Shown: positions 41,317-52,795 of the stretch, one piece after another
How the letters are laid out: each line of letters starts with the position of its first letter
Position numbering within the stretch: position 1 is the first letter of the stretch
Assembly (NCBI GenBank): GCA_947247005.1
Contig: OX365955.1
Coordinates: 16,969,322 to 17,033,321 of the forward strand
DNA length: 64,000 bases
Origin: Spisula solida
Lineage: Eukaryota > Mollusca > Bivalvia > Venerida > Mactridae
Reading direction: 5' to 3'
The notes under the pieces: generated by a model
What the model was told of the DNA's origin: nothing
Databases searched by the model: none
Seen by the model: the letters and a program-made list of their open reading frames with translations, nothing else
Position numbers and translations under genes: made by a program

Positions 41317-43240
41317 CTAGATCTCATTGGTCGATTTTTGTACCCACATTAAACAACACAAAAAGTAAATAACTTTATCAAAAGCATTGCTAAGATCTAA
41401 AAAGATAGCCACTTGATATTCGTTACCTAATTGAGCCCTTGTGCAGTCTGCCTCTAATCGGACTAAATTATCTTCACATGAATGGAAGGAACGACAACCT
41501 GATTGAACATTAGAAATTAAGTTATTCTGTTCTAAATGGTTGCACAGTCTAGTTTTGATCATTTTCTGCATTAGTTTGGTAAATGTAGATGTTAATGATA
41601 TTGGTCGATATGATGCTGGACTTTTTTATCTTTAAAAGGCTTTAGTAGGGGGATAACTATTGCCTTACTCCAATCCTCCGGTATAGAACCAGACTGCCAT
41701 GATTGATTATATAGGTTAAGGAGTGACTTTTTGGCTTCCACTGGGAGATGCCTTAGTATTTCATAGTGAATACCGTCGTCACCTGGCGCGCCATTTTTAC
41801 ACCTAGTTATAGCCTGTTCTAATTCTAACATATTGAAATTCCTATTGTACTCTTAAGTTTTTATGGGGATATGGATGGTTTAGAATTACAGGTATGACCC
41901 GCTCATCATGTTTTTCTTTACGTTGAATGAACTCATCTGAGTACCCTTCATTACTACTTGTGGTTTGATAGTGTTTAGCCAGAGAGTTTGCCTTTCCTTC
42001 ATTATCTTGACAATTTGTCCAGTAAATAACATTGCGGGTTCGCTCGCTGGGGGTTGGCCTTTGATTTTCCGTATAAAATCCCACAGCTGTTTAGATTTGG
42101 TTTCAGTATTAATAGAGCTGCAAAAAATTTTCCAACTCTCTCTTTTTGCTTTTTTAATTGTTTTGTCAGCCTGGCTTCTTAGATATCTCCAATTGTCGGC
42201 ATTAATTTGAGTTTTACGTCTCTTTTACTTATGGTAGGCAATCTCCCTGGCTTTTATTGCTTTTTTGCACTCATCATTACACCATATTACTAACTTCTTT
42301 GGTTTGATCTCTTTTGCCTTAGCTTTTGGAATTGGTTGTTCCAAGACATTATTAAGTTTGTCCAAAAAGTCAGTGAACACTTCATCGATAGACTCGGAAT
42401 TAACTAAAGTGTGAAGTTGTTCATTACATAATTTTTGAAAATCCTCCCAGCTTTCTTTGGAGGGTTTGTGTAATTTCCACTTTTCGACTGTGCATTTTGT
42501 ATTATTTTTGTATTGAAAATCTAACATTGTTATGATTGGCAAATGATCACTACCACAGGAGTTACTTGAAACTATGAATTCTGCCCTGGTTCTTATGTGA
42601 TCTGATACCATAGCTAAGTCTAATGCTGAGTTTAGCTGATCAGGATTTGGGCTAAATCTTGTGATTTGGTTGTCATTAATTATTTGCATGTTGTTATCTT
42701 CACAGAAAGTAATTAACGTTTGGGCCTCAGTGTCAGTACGGAAATCATTATCTGGGTTCCATAATGGGTGCTTAAGATTGAAATCCCCCATGATTACTGT
42801 GTTGGGCGTTATCTTATTTAACCATTTTTCCAGGTTATCTTTAGTAATAATTTGCCCAATTTAGTATAACAATTGTAGATGTTAATATCAGACATTAACC
42901 CATGAACAGTCACCATTTGAGTGTCAAACTCATTCTGGTCCTTAACTGGAGTGTATGAGTAAGGGATGCCAGTTCGAACATAAATACTTAAACCACCATG
43001 ACCTGAGTTATCATAATGCCTGGGACAGTTAAGCGGAGCTTGGTAACCTGTCATTTTGAGCGGAGCACTGTTTGCCTTGTAGTGCGTTTCCTGTAAACAT
43101 ATGACATCTATCTCTGAATTGGCGTTATTGATTAGTTGTTGGAGTTCTGTTCTCTTACTTATGGCCCCTCTTAACCCTCCCGCATTCCATGACATGACAC
43201 TGATGCTCCTACGTGTTATAGGATTAGTTTTAGTAGCCAT
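41317..43240 (-). pseudogene. N-A LINE copy 2: ORF2 (endonuclease and N-terminal RT)
   Basis: An ATG at 43240 opens MATKTNPITRRSISVMSWNA (catalytic Asn), VICLQETHYKANSAP (Glu) and GGLSIYVRTGIPYSY, then a frame change near 42820. It continues with MGDFNLKHPLWNPDND (Asp/Asn), SALDLAMVSDHI and SCGSDHLPIITMLDF, with intact SDH. A linker (IKPKKLVIWCNDECKKAIKA) leads to the RT: GAPGDDGIHYEILRHLP, IPEDWSKAIVIPLLKPFKDK, SNVQSGCRSFHSCEDN, and motif A FLDLSNAFDKV at about 41390. The rest of RT is missing; the sequence breaks off and joins N-B copy 1. The GxPGxDGI...W..A.IIP..KP style points to the I/Nimb group (inference). The frame is broken at 42820, 42220, 41835 and 41580, so no functional product. 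Confidence 0.8.
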
Positions 43241-43296
43241 TATTTAACGGGAGTGGTCTTTTACTTAGGGTTTAGTTAAGGTGTTGTTTAAGTTTA

Positions 43297-45173
43297 TCAC
43301 TTAAACAGATTCCTTAGATTCTTTATACTCTTAATCTTTTTCCCCATAAATCGTTTGGGTTCCCCCACCACTTTGCCGCTTCTGAGTTTTTTCCCTTTCG
43401 GGCTACTCAGGGTACCTGACATGGTGGCGTCCTTGGTCTGGGGTGCCTGTTTAGTGGGGGTTGGAGCTGGAGGGGTAGTTACCTCAGTTGTTAGTGGTTC
43501 CACTTGCTGCTCAACGGGTTCTTCAACCGCCGAGCAGTTCTCAGGGACTTGCTTAGGTGCCTGTTTGGTGGGGGTTGGAGCTGGGGGGGGGGGGGGGTAG
43601 TACCCTCTGTTGTTATTTCCCCCCCTTGTTGCTCAACGGGTTCTTCTCTGGGGCTTGCTTAGGTGCCTGTTTGGCGGGGGTTGGAGCTAGGGGGGTAGTA
43701 ACCTCAGTCGTCTGTTTTTCTACTTGCTGCTCAACGGGTTCTTCAACCGCCGAGCAGTTCTCAGGGACTTGCTTATGTGCCTGTTTGGTAGGGGTTGGGG
43801 CTGGGGGGGGGGGGGGGTAGTATCCTCAGTTGTTATTTCTTCCCCTTGCTGCTCAACGGGTTCTTCAACCGCTGAGCAGTTCTCTGGGGCTTGCTTAGGT
43901 GCCTGTTTGGCGGGGGTTGGAGCTAGGGGGGTAGTAACCTCAGTCATCTGTTTTTCTACTTGCTGCTCAACGGGTTCTTCAACCGCCGAGCAGTTCTCTG
44001 GGACGTGCTTAGGTGCCTGTTTGGCGGGGGTTGGAGCCAGGGGGTAATAACCTTAGTTGTCAGTATTTCTACTTGTTGCTTAACGGATTCTTCAACCGTC
44101 GAGCATTTCTCAGGGACATGCTTTGGTGCCTGTTGCACGTTATTTCCTATAGCCTGTCCCGAAGGAGTCTCATGAATTTTGCGTGGGGCCGGGGTGGGTC
44201 TCTTAACAGTTATGGGTGGAGTTACTAGGGTGTTTCTAGGGGTTGGGGTTGGTTTTTGATTTTTGCCCTTAATTATTTTAGTTTGATTTTGGTTAGATTT
44301 ATTTTGATTGATTAAATGTTGCTTGATTTCATTTGCAAAGGCTTTTAGAATTTGCACAATTTGTGCTTCGTTTTTATCAGCTAAAGTTGGGGCAGTAATT
44401 TTAATCCTATCATTTATTGACTTTTTTGTCTTACTTTTAAGTTTCTTAGTTTTGTTAGTTTTGTTGTTATCCTTAATTTGGTTTTGGACTTGAGTTTTGG
44501 TTTTACTTTGATTTTGGTTGATCTGCTTTAGGTAGGCCTTAAAGGATTTGCAAACCTTGTATGCTGCACTGTGGTTTCCCTTACAGTTAGCACATTTCTT
44601 GGTTTTGGAATTACATTCATTATGGTTGTGTAGGCCTGCACAGTGGGGACAAGTAGCCTTTTTTGCCTGACATTGGAGTTTACTGTGGCCATGCTTCTGA
44701 CATATAGAGCATCGGACGGTCGATGGAGCTAGGGGTATGACTTCTTGCTTCACGACACTACTGCGTGCTTCTGTAGTGTTAAAGGTAACGAGTACAGTTT
44801 TGGGTTTTCTACCCTTTTTGACTGCGACATTGGGTTTTCTACCCTTTTTGACTGCGACAATCTCGTTCCTTTTCATTAACATGTCCTTAAAAGACTGGAA
44901 TGTATGGTTTCCCGGTATCACCAGTGCTCCCTTGGCTAAGTCGCTTACTTTGCTTATACACAAATCCACCCCACTGGGAGTCTTAAGGTAACCTGTCCCT
45001 AACCTTACAGCCTCATGTAGAGGCATTAAGAAGAGTAGTTTGCCTCCACTCTTAACCTTAGCTTGTTTAAATGTCCTATGAATGGTTTCGCAGACTTCAC
45101 CTAACACCCTTTTTTTATTTCCTAGCAGATCACCTATGATTCTAATATGCATAAGAATGAGTCCCACAGACAT
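43297..45173 (-). pseudogene. N-A LINE copy 2: ORF1 with three zinc knuckles and repeat-expanded tail
   Basis: From an ATG at 45173 (MSVGLILMHIRIIGDLLGN) the frame is open for 405 codons. Features in order: an N-terminal region ending in a duplicated VKKGRKP motif (residues about 110-125); three knuckles CSICQKHGHSKLQC, CPHCAGLHNHNEC and CANCKGNHSAAYKVC (residues about 150-205), all ligands intact; and a very Lys/Gln/Asn-rich stretch. A Pro-rich tail follows (TPTPRNTLVTPPITVKRPTP). At about 44040 a one-base change shifts it out of the ancestral frame, which continues through tandem repeats (APENCSAVEEPVEQQ) to the true-looking end KKIKSIKNLRNLFK at 43297. Poly-C runs in the repeats add two more shifts. 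RNA-binding role inferred from the family. Confidence 0.75.
43440..44130. repeat. Coding minisatellite in the ORF1 tail, with poly-G runs
   Basis: About six units of 105-120 bp ('tgcctgtttggcgggggttg', 'tgctcaacgggttcttcaac', 'gccgagcagttctc') recur at about 43444, 43557, 43662, 43778, 43898 and 44010. Two units carry G runs of 12-14 (about 43585 and 43806), where the reading frame changes. A shorter version is in copy 3 (about 47430-47670), with another long G run near 47570. Confidence 0.75.
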
Positions 45174-45460
45174 TTTTAGTTTGGATTGGGGTCTTAAATG
45201 AATACCGACAGCAAATCGAGTTTCTTTATATATGAGGAGCTGGTCCGCAAAACCGGATTGACCTACTTACGGAACCTGGTACACAAATGCTGCATTCTGA
45301 TTGGCTGTTCAATTTTCAGCTAGCAGGTGCGCGTAAAATGGACACTTAGAAAATTTGCATGCCTGTAAAACAACATTTTGGCTCATATTGCACTTATATT
45401 CTATTTAAGATGTACAAATATGATGTTTAATATAATTTGGGCATGCTTGTGCATATAACG
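45174..45460. other. Spacer upstream of LINE copy 2
   Basis: Probable 5' untranslated region of copy 2 ('ggagctggtccgcaaaaccg') meeting the broken RT end of copy 3. No gene. Confidence 0.45.
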
Positions 45461-47212
45461 AAGGAACGACAACCTGATTGGGCATTAGAAATTAGGTTAT
45501 TCTGTTCTAAATGGTTTTACAGTCTATTTTTGATCATTTTCAGCATTTATTTGGTAAATGTAGATGTTAATGATATTGGACGATAGGATGCTGGACTTTG
45601 TTTATCTCTGTAAGGCTTTAGTAGTGGGATAACTATTGCCTTACTCCAATCCTCAGGTATGGTACCAGACTGCCACGATTGATTGTATAGGTTTAGGAGT
45701 GACTTTTTGGTTTCCTCTGGGAGCATGATGCCTTAGTATCTCATAGTGAATACCGTCGTCACCTGGCGCGCCATTTTTACACCTAGTTATAGCCTGTTCT
45801 AATTCTAACATATTGAAATTCCTATTGTACTCTTAAGTTTTTATGGGGATATGGATGGTTTAGAATTACAGGTATGACCCGCTCATCATGTTTTTCTTTA
45901 CGTTGAATGAACTCATCTGAGTACCCTTCATTACTACTTGTGGTTTGATAGTGTTTAGCCAGAGAGTTTATTTTTGGCATAACTTTGGGTTTTATGTTTA
46001 TTGTACTTATGGTAGGCAATCTCCCTGGCTTTTATTGCATTATTACACTCAGCATTCCACCATATTGTAGCAAAGAGAATTTGATATGATCCTGACCTTT
46101 ATGCATGAATATATTACAAGGTTCTCACTTTGAATATATAAATTTCCGCGAGCAAACCGTGCTATATCGGTCATTTAGATTTGTGTTGGTATTACACCTC
46201 AAGCGTCTTCGTGATACTTTCCGCTTATCAAAACATACAACCGGGATTATAAATATAGACAAGAAATCATCCGTTAAATCATGCTAATTAAAGTTCGAGA
46301 GTCGTGTCAAATTCTCTCGACTAGACTAACTTTTTTTGGTTTGATCACTTGCCTTATCTTTTGGAATCGTTTGTTCCAAGACGTTATAAGTTTATCCAAA
46401 AAGTCAGTGAACACTTCATCGATAGACTCGGAATTAACTAAAGTGTGAAGTTGTTCATTACATGGTTTTTGAAAATCCTTCCAATTTTCTATGGAGGCTT
46501 TATGTAATTTCAATTTATCGACTGTGAATTTTGTATTGTTTTTGTATTCAAAATCTAGTATTGTTATGATTGGCAAATGATCACTACCACAGGAGTTATT
46601 TGAAACTGAATCCTGCCCTCGTTCTTAGATTATTTGATACCATAGCTAAGTCTAATGCTGAGTTTAGCTGGTCAGGAACTGGGCTTATTCTTGTGATTTG
46701 ATTGTCGTTAATTATTTGCATGTTGTTATCCTCACAGAAAGTAATTAACATTTGGGTCAGTGTCAGTACGGAAATCATTATCTGGGTTCCATAATGGGTG
46801 CTTAAGATTGAAATCCCCCATGATTACTGTGTTGGGCGTTATCTTATTTAACCATTTTTCCAGGTTATCCTTAGTAATGAATTTGCCCAGTTTAGTATAA
46901 CAATTGTAGATGTTAATATCAGACATTAACCCATGAACAGTCACTATTTGAGTTGAACATAAATACATAAACCACCATGACCTGTGTTATCATAATGCCT
47001 GGGACAGTTAAGCGGAGCTTGATAACCTGTTAGTTTGAGCGGAGTAGTTTGCCTTGTAGTGCGTTTCCTGTAAACATATGACATCTATCTTTGAATTGGC
47101 GTTATTGATTAATTGTTGGAGTTCTCTTACTTATGGCCCCTCTTAACCCTCCCGTATTCCATGACATGACACTGAGGCTCCTACGTGTTATAGGATTCGT
47201 TTTAGTAGCCAT
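45461..47212 (-). pseudogene. N-A LINE copy 3: ORF2, degraded
   Basis: A collinear but decayed copy of 41317-43240: start ATG at 47212; endonuclease pieces at 46732-46968 (MGDFNLKHPLWNPDND), 46596-46778 and 46307-46576 (ESIDEVFTDFLDKL); RT pieces at 45470-45970. Relative to copy 2 it lacks about 225 bp at 45970, carries a 250-bp insertion (46075-46328) and has many small indels. Over 45741-45969 it is base-for-base identical to 41761-41989, although the rest differs by several percent. Dead. Confidence 0.75.
46075..46328. mobile_element. MITE-like insertion in LINE copy 3
   Basis: Copy 2 reads 'caccatattactaacttctt' across the site (about 42280); copy 3 has about 254 extra bases. The insert has short inverted ends sharing AGAGAATTTGA / TCAAATTCTCT. 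Confidence 0.55.
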
Positions 47213-47289
47213 TATTTAACGGGAGTGGTCTTTTACTTAGGGTTTGCAGTTAAGGTAATGTTTAAGTTTACCACTTAAACTTTTTGTTT

Positions 47290-48655
47290 GTCTTTTATTC
47301 CTAACATATTCTTTATACTCCTAAGTTTTTTCCCATAGACCGTTTGGGTCCCCCACCACTTTGCCGTTTCTGAGTTTTTTTCCTTTTCGGGCTATCCAGG
47401 GTACCTGACATGGTGGCGTCCCTGGTCTGGGGCGCCTGTTTAGCGGGGGATGGAGCTGGGTAGTACCCTCAGTTGTTAGTATTTCTGCTTGCTGCTCAAC
47501 GGGTTCTTCAACCCCCGAGCAGTTCTCATGGACTTGCTTTAGTGCCTGTTTGGCGGGGGTTGGAGCGGGGGGGGGGGGGGGGTAGTACCCTCAGTTGTTA
47601 GTATTTCTGCTTGCTGGTCAACGGGTACTTCAACCGCCGAGCAATTCTCATGGACTTGCTTTGGTGCCTGTTGCACGTCATTTCCTATAGCCGGTCCCTT
47701 AGGAGTCTCATGAATTTTGCGTGGGGGCGGGGTGGGTCTCCTAACATTTATGGTTGGAGTTACTAGGTTGTTACTTGGGGTTGGGATTGGTTTTTGCCCT
47801 TATTTTGGTTTGATTTTGGTTTGATTTACTTTGAGTTGATGTTGTTTAATTTCATTTGCAAAGGCTTTTAGAATTTGCACAATTTGTGCTTCGTTATTAT
47901 CTACTAGAGTTGGGGCAGTAATTTTAATCCTATCATTTATTGACTTTTTTGTCTTACTTTTTAAGTTTCTTGGGTTTGTTAGTTTTATTGTTATCATTAA
48001 TTTGATTTTGGTCTTGAGTTTGGGTTTTACTTTGATTTTGGTTGATCTGCTTAAGGTAGGCCTCGAAGGATTTGCAGCCCTTGTATGCTGCACTGTGGTT
48101 TCCCTTACAGTTAGCACATTTCTTGGTTTGGGATTTACACTCATTATGGGTGTGTAGGCCTGCACAGTGGGGACAAGTAGCCTTTTTTGCCTGACATTGG
48201 AATTTACTGTATGCTTCTGACATATAGTGCATCGGACGGTCGGTGGTAGGGGAATGACTTCTAGCTTCATGAAACTACTTGGTGCTTCCTTAGTGTAAAA
48301 GGTAACAAGTACAGTTTTGGATTTTCTGCCCTTTTTGACTGTTACGACCTCGTTCTTTGTCATAAGAATGTCCTTAAAAGACCGAGCTGTTTGATTTCCC
48401 GGCATCTCCAGTACTCCCTTGGCTAGGTCGCTGACTTTGCTAATGCACAAGTTCACCCCACTGGGAACCTTAAGGCATCCTGTCCCTAACCTAAGAGCCT
48501 CATGTTGAAGCATTAAGAAGAGTAATTTGGCCCCATTCTTAACCTTAGATTAACGTCCTTCGAACGTTTTCGCAGACATCTCCTAACAACTTTTGTTTCT
48601 TCCCAAGCAGATTACCTATGATCCTAATATGCATCAGTATGAATCCTACAGACAT
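47290..48655 (-). pseudogene. N-A LINE copy 3: ORF1, degraded
   Basis: The ATG at 48655 corresponds to the copy 2 start. A frame break near 48540 is followed by a long frame (LGTGCLKVPSGVNLCISKVS, VKKGRKSKTVLVTFYTK, VRCTICQKH). Inside the first zinc knuckle a deletion (about 48215) moves the rest to another frame (CPHCAGLHTHNEC, CANCKGNHSAAYKGC). The Lys-rich region and Pro-rich tail follow, with fewer tail repeats than copy 2. Confidence 0.7.
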
Positions 48656-48761
48656 TTCTAGTTTTAGGGTTTAAGTTTTAAATTTGGTTTTTAAAATTTA
48701 GATTTAAATTTGTGATTTAAATTTAATTTGGGTTTTGGTGCCTAGGGTTAAACGATCCACT

Positions 48762-49138
48762 TCAAGAACATAATGGATTTGTTTACCCTCGCCGCCGGAG
48801 ATCCCATATGGGCGAGCTTTCACTATATTTAGCTACCGCAGCAGCTTTACTATCTTTAAAACTTTTATATAGTGAAAGTCTATGTGTGAATATGTCTTGG
48901 TTTAAACTATTTTAAAAGTACATGTATATAACTATATTTATCTATTATATATTACAATATTAAATAGTTTAGTAAAACTTTGTAAATATATTAAAAATGT
49001 TCTGACCAGCAGAGACAAAAGTGTTTAGGGAAAAAATGTCCCATGTCAAATAATATCTCTCTCTGTGTGACAATTAAAACAATATATAAAAACAGTACCA
49101 GGAGGACACCAGTTTGCTGCCACTATATAAGGCCACAA
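48762..49138. repeat. Block S1, copy 2
   Basis: Second copy of 35557-35933. Here it lies between the N-A copy 3 5' region and the N-B copy 5 relic, which begins at about 49150. Confidence 0.65.
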
Positions 49139-49149
49139 GAGAGAAAAGA

Positions 49150-49640
49150 AGAAGAGGCCGGATGCCCATCACTGCAATTTGGACACCTATGTGTCTTCCC
49201 TGTAGTTCTCGGGTTTATGTTCTTCCGAACACCTGGGCATATTTGTCTTTTTTGCATTTGGTTGCCCGGTGGCCGTACCCCTGACATCTGAAACACCTCG
49301 TGGGAAGGTACACGAAGGGCTCAGTCTTAAAATTAATTTTCGAGTCCCTTATTTTTACAAATATGGGTACTTACCCTCCAAATGTTAATTTTACTGCCCC
49401 AGTGGGGCTCCCCTTCTTAGTTGTTATTCTTTCTAAGTTAATGAGCTCCACCCCTGTAGAAGGGACGAAAGTTAAATTTGGACGGAGCTCTGTTAAATCC
49501 TGATCCTTCGGTACCCCATGTATAATCACATCTGTTATTTTGGGACCGTGTGACATAATTGGCTACCACACGGTATTCCCCCCAGACTAAAAGTTCTTTT
49601 GTTTAATAGTTTGGTCTTAGGCTCTCGGCCCCCGGGAACT
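49150..49640 (-). pseudogene. N-B LINE copy 5: ORF1 fragment
   Basis: Collinear with 33430-34220 of copy 4 but without the H2 insertion. The minus strand shows MSHGPKITDVIIHGVPKDQD, LTELRPNLTFVPSTGVELIN and LERITTKKGSPTGAVKLTF, then a cysteine-rich knuckle region near 49290-49190. The N-terminus is replaced by block S2 at about 49640. Serves as the empty-site reference for the H2 element at 33652-34007. Confidence 0.7.
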
Positions 49641-49675
49641 CCAACAATGGTAATAATAATGGTAACTACATCTTC

Positions 49676-50790
49676 AGTTTTTAGGCTCAGTAGTGTTATT
49701 TTAGGTCAAAGGGGCGCGATTCGGGGCCACTGTTTCTTTGCCACAGCAATATCAGAGTACTATTTAAGTGGTTTTATTGTGAGACGGCATGCCACTTACA
49801 CGTGGACGACAGCCCCTAACCCCTGCTTACCGGTATGCCACATTTAATGCGGTGACCCGCCCTCTCACAACATTAAGGGTGATCTGAAAACATTGGCCGG
49901 TATAAGGTTGTGAACTAAGTCACTTAGATCCCTCCCCGGCCAAAGTATAAAAAAGTATTGAATGAGGCTGCCCTGATGGGAAGGCTCGGGGTGGATGGCC
50001 TGCCTTTTTTAGCAATTCTCCGTCTACGGCAGAGCTGCCCGCTTAGACTTAGACCCCTGGCGGCCAGCACATAATGCTGAGTGCCATCAGATAGTAAATG
50101 GACCGTGAAGTGGGCGGTCGATAATTTGTATAGTCCGATCAACGGAGATGTATGAATATGTATACTGGCCTGCAGTATTATAAATAGTTAAAAGGGATAT
50201 TAGTCCTTTCTGTGCAGTATAATAAAAAAATACATTGTTCAAATTTTTAAAAGCATGTATTTACAATTCATAGTATAGTGATTTACGACAACGGCTTTCT
50301 TTCAAGGGCCTAAAAATATAACATTTATTTAAAAAATTCGTGTAAATATTTACATAAAATATCTCCTGCACAGAGTAGGACTAGTTTAAGAAATAATAAG
50401 TTTTCATATTGTAAAAACATGTGGGGTAAGCTCTGTGATGTTTGGGGGGGGGGGGGGTGGAACCAGTGTGCACATTTGGTCAATTATATGCCCCAGCAAT
50501 GGCATGGATTTTTAGGTTATTGAGGATTGGTGGGTAATAGACCTACACTAGGTGTAGGCCCACACCCACCAATAGACGAAGTTGTTTCCTATTCGTTTTT
50601 ACAGGTTTTGAGGGTTAAGGGGATTTTAAAGTGCACCTCCGGCAGGATTGTGATAATTAACACTTAGATCCACAGCAGAGGTTATAAATATAGTAAGAAT
50701 TGGATCAGCAACAGCAATATGGGCATCGGGCGGGCTGACCGCTGAATTTGGACCTAACCTTAGCTATTGAATCAGCATCTCAGCCCGCCC
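49676..50790. repeat. Block S2, copy 2
   Basis: Second copy of 36400-38100. It lacks the 163-bp hairpin and surrounding sequence (join at about 50134) and has its own extra piece at about 49836-50082. Confidence 0.6.
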
Positions 50791-51158
50791 CGACAAGCGG
50801 ACCATTAGAACATTTTTCAAGTTTTTTTTCTTGGCTGATTTTTTCTTGTCCAATAGCAATACCTTAACAATAAACCAATACACCAAGATTATAAAGTACA
50901 GCATGTAATTCACTTGTACCGAAGAAGATGCATGGAAATATAAATGAATAATGATTTCATTACAACGAGAAAGTATCTAGACTAAATGTGGGAAATCCTG
51001 AATGGAAACAACAGTGATATAATATATCACACATGGTTGTAAAATAACAGATAATATTTGAAAACAGACTTATTGAAAACAGTAGATGTCACTATGTATT
51101 ATTGAAATTGTTCGTTTGGAAGTTGAAGGTCTAAATGTTCTAAAGTTTGTTGAGAGGA
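50791..51158. other. No gene recognised
   Basis: AT-rich, downstream of the ORF at 51159-51482; may include its 3' untranslated region. Confidence 0.35.
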
Positions 51159-51482
51159 TTATCTTCTTTTAAAGATTATTTGGAGGGATCCGTCTTGATT
51201 AAATTCAGCCACCTGGTCCCGGCAAATCTGTCCATTTCTTACTAACAGTTCTGCGACTGTGGGATCTATTTCAGCTCGTCTTTTCTTCGCCATTCTGGCA
51301 GTGATGTTTTCTCTATACGGTAAGGCGTCTAGTGGTGGAACGAATTTATTATTTTCTATGGTTGTCACGGTTATTGTAGAATAGGTATCGGTTGATGTAA
51401 GGATTTCATAGTTGCGTCTTTGGTGGTGTGTTATGTTGGTTTTTCGCCCACCTTGAAAGTTACATAGGTAACATTTAAACAT
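51159..51482 (-). CDS. Small C2H2-like ORF (107 residues), family unrecognised
   Basis: An ATG at 51482 opens MFKCYLCNFQGGRKTNITHH and runs to TAA at 51159. The N-terminus fits one C2H2 finger (C-x2-C at residues 4 and 7, HH at about 19-20). Then comes a Thr/Ser-rich spacer and a C-terminal half MAKKRRAEIDPTVAELLVRN, CRDQVAEFNQDGSLQIIFKR with a basic KKRR patch that could be a nuclear signal. Frame length, even composition and higher GC than the flanks argue for real coding. There is no obvious promoter and no second exon. It may be an intact small gene, a terminal exon, or a transposon gene; the exon at 9783-10086 has a similar opening (CYYCEY). Confidence 0.45.
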   Translation of the reverse strand: MFKCYLCNFQGGRKTNITHHQRRNYEILTSTDTYSTITVTTIENNKFVPPLDALPYRENITARMAKKRRAEIDPTVAELLVRNGQICRDQVAEFNQDGSLQIIFKRR

Positions 51483-51492
51483 CTTAATCACA

Positions 51493-52231
51493 GATAGATG
51501 CTTTTCCCCCCAGTGTCTTCCAAAGGTTGAATGAATGTTGTATTTGGTGGTTACATCACATTGGAGAACTGGGCATGGCGTTGGCTCCTCAGGCCAATAT
51601 ACCAGGTCCTTCTAAAATCTCTAGAGACATTTTGTATTTCAGAAATAAGTGATGCAATTGACAAGGATTAATACAACATTTAAAACAATATCATCAATAA
51701 TATCTCAGCCCGGACAACATAGCTTTCTGAGATAAACCCCATTGTAGGAACTAATCCTAGGCTTTTTTCAATGATGTAATCCCATGATGATAAGATATCG
51801 CGATAATCTTTCATTAACATAAGTATTACCATTAACCAAGATGCAGTCCGTATTATAATTATGAATAACACATAGATTCGAGGGTGACAGTAAAAATGTC
51901 AGCATGAGGAAAGTATTGTTACCCAAGGCCGAATGTGTATTCCTGTCATTGTTTGTGTAAAGTTGATTGGGTTGTACGTGTACATTTTTATGTCTTATAC
52001 TTTTATCACTCGATTAAAACATTTTAAAACCTAGTTTATTTACTGTGACTTTTTAATAATTTATTTGACTTATTGTAGTTATGACCCTATTGACTAGTTC
52101 ACTATTATATTTTGTATCTTGGTAATAACTTAAATTATTCGATAAAACCTAATTGGATTAAAGTTATCTATTTAAGAAATACGTTACACAACTATGGTCT
52201 TTCTCATTCTGAACCAAATACAACACCTAAT
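51493..52231. other. No gene recognised
   Basis: AT-rich spacer; no supported feature. Confidence 0.4.
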
Positions 52232-52646
52232 TATGCCCCCCATCTTTGATGAGGGGGTATATTGCTTTACACATGTCTGTCTGTCGGTCGTATAAAATGG
52301 TTTCCGTTCAATAACTCGAGAACGCTTTGACCTAGGATCTACAAACTTTACATGGATGTTGGTCATCATTGGTAAATGCACCCTATTGATTTTGGGGTCA
52401 GTAGATCTAAGGTCAAGGTCACTGTGACCTTTACCATTTCTGACTATTTAATTGGTTTCCGTTCAATAACTCAAGAATGCTTTGACCTAGGATCTTCAAA
52501 CTTTACATGGAAGTTGGTCAACGACAGAAGATGACCCCTATTGATTTTTGGGCCCGGTAGATCAAATATCAAGGTCACAGTGACCTTTACCATTTCTGAC
52601 TATTGGGCTGCCATGGGGGCATACGTGTTTTACAAACATCCTGTTA
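52232..52646 (+). mobile_element. H6 element
   Basis: TATGCCCCCC folds on GGGGGTATA (5' hairpin), followed by ctgtctgtcggtcg, two units of about 140 bp ('tttccgttcaataactc', 'ggtcactgtgacctttacc'), the inverted end GGGGGCATA (52615-52623) and a tail ending catcctgtt. Same plan as H1-H3. Confidence 0.75.
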
Positions 52647-52795
52647 ATATTGAATTTTAGTATAATACACAAAGCTAAGAATATTGTAACTCTAAACCGA
52701 ATGTAATGCCTTATTATTTTTAATTTATGTTTAACTATAAGTAACTTTACACAATTATAAGATTGTGGTCACTAGTCAGTAAGTAACCCCTAATT

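Noticed and set aside
43355..44228. Plus-strand Gly/Cys-rich frames
   Set aside because: Antisense shadows of the repeated ORF1 tail.
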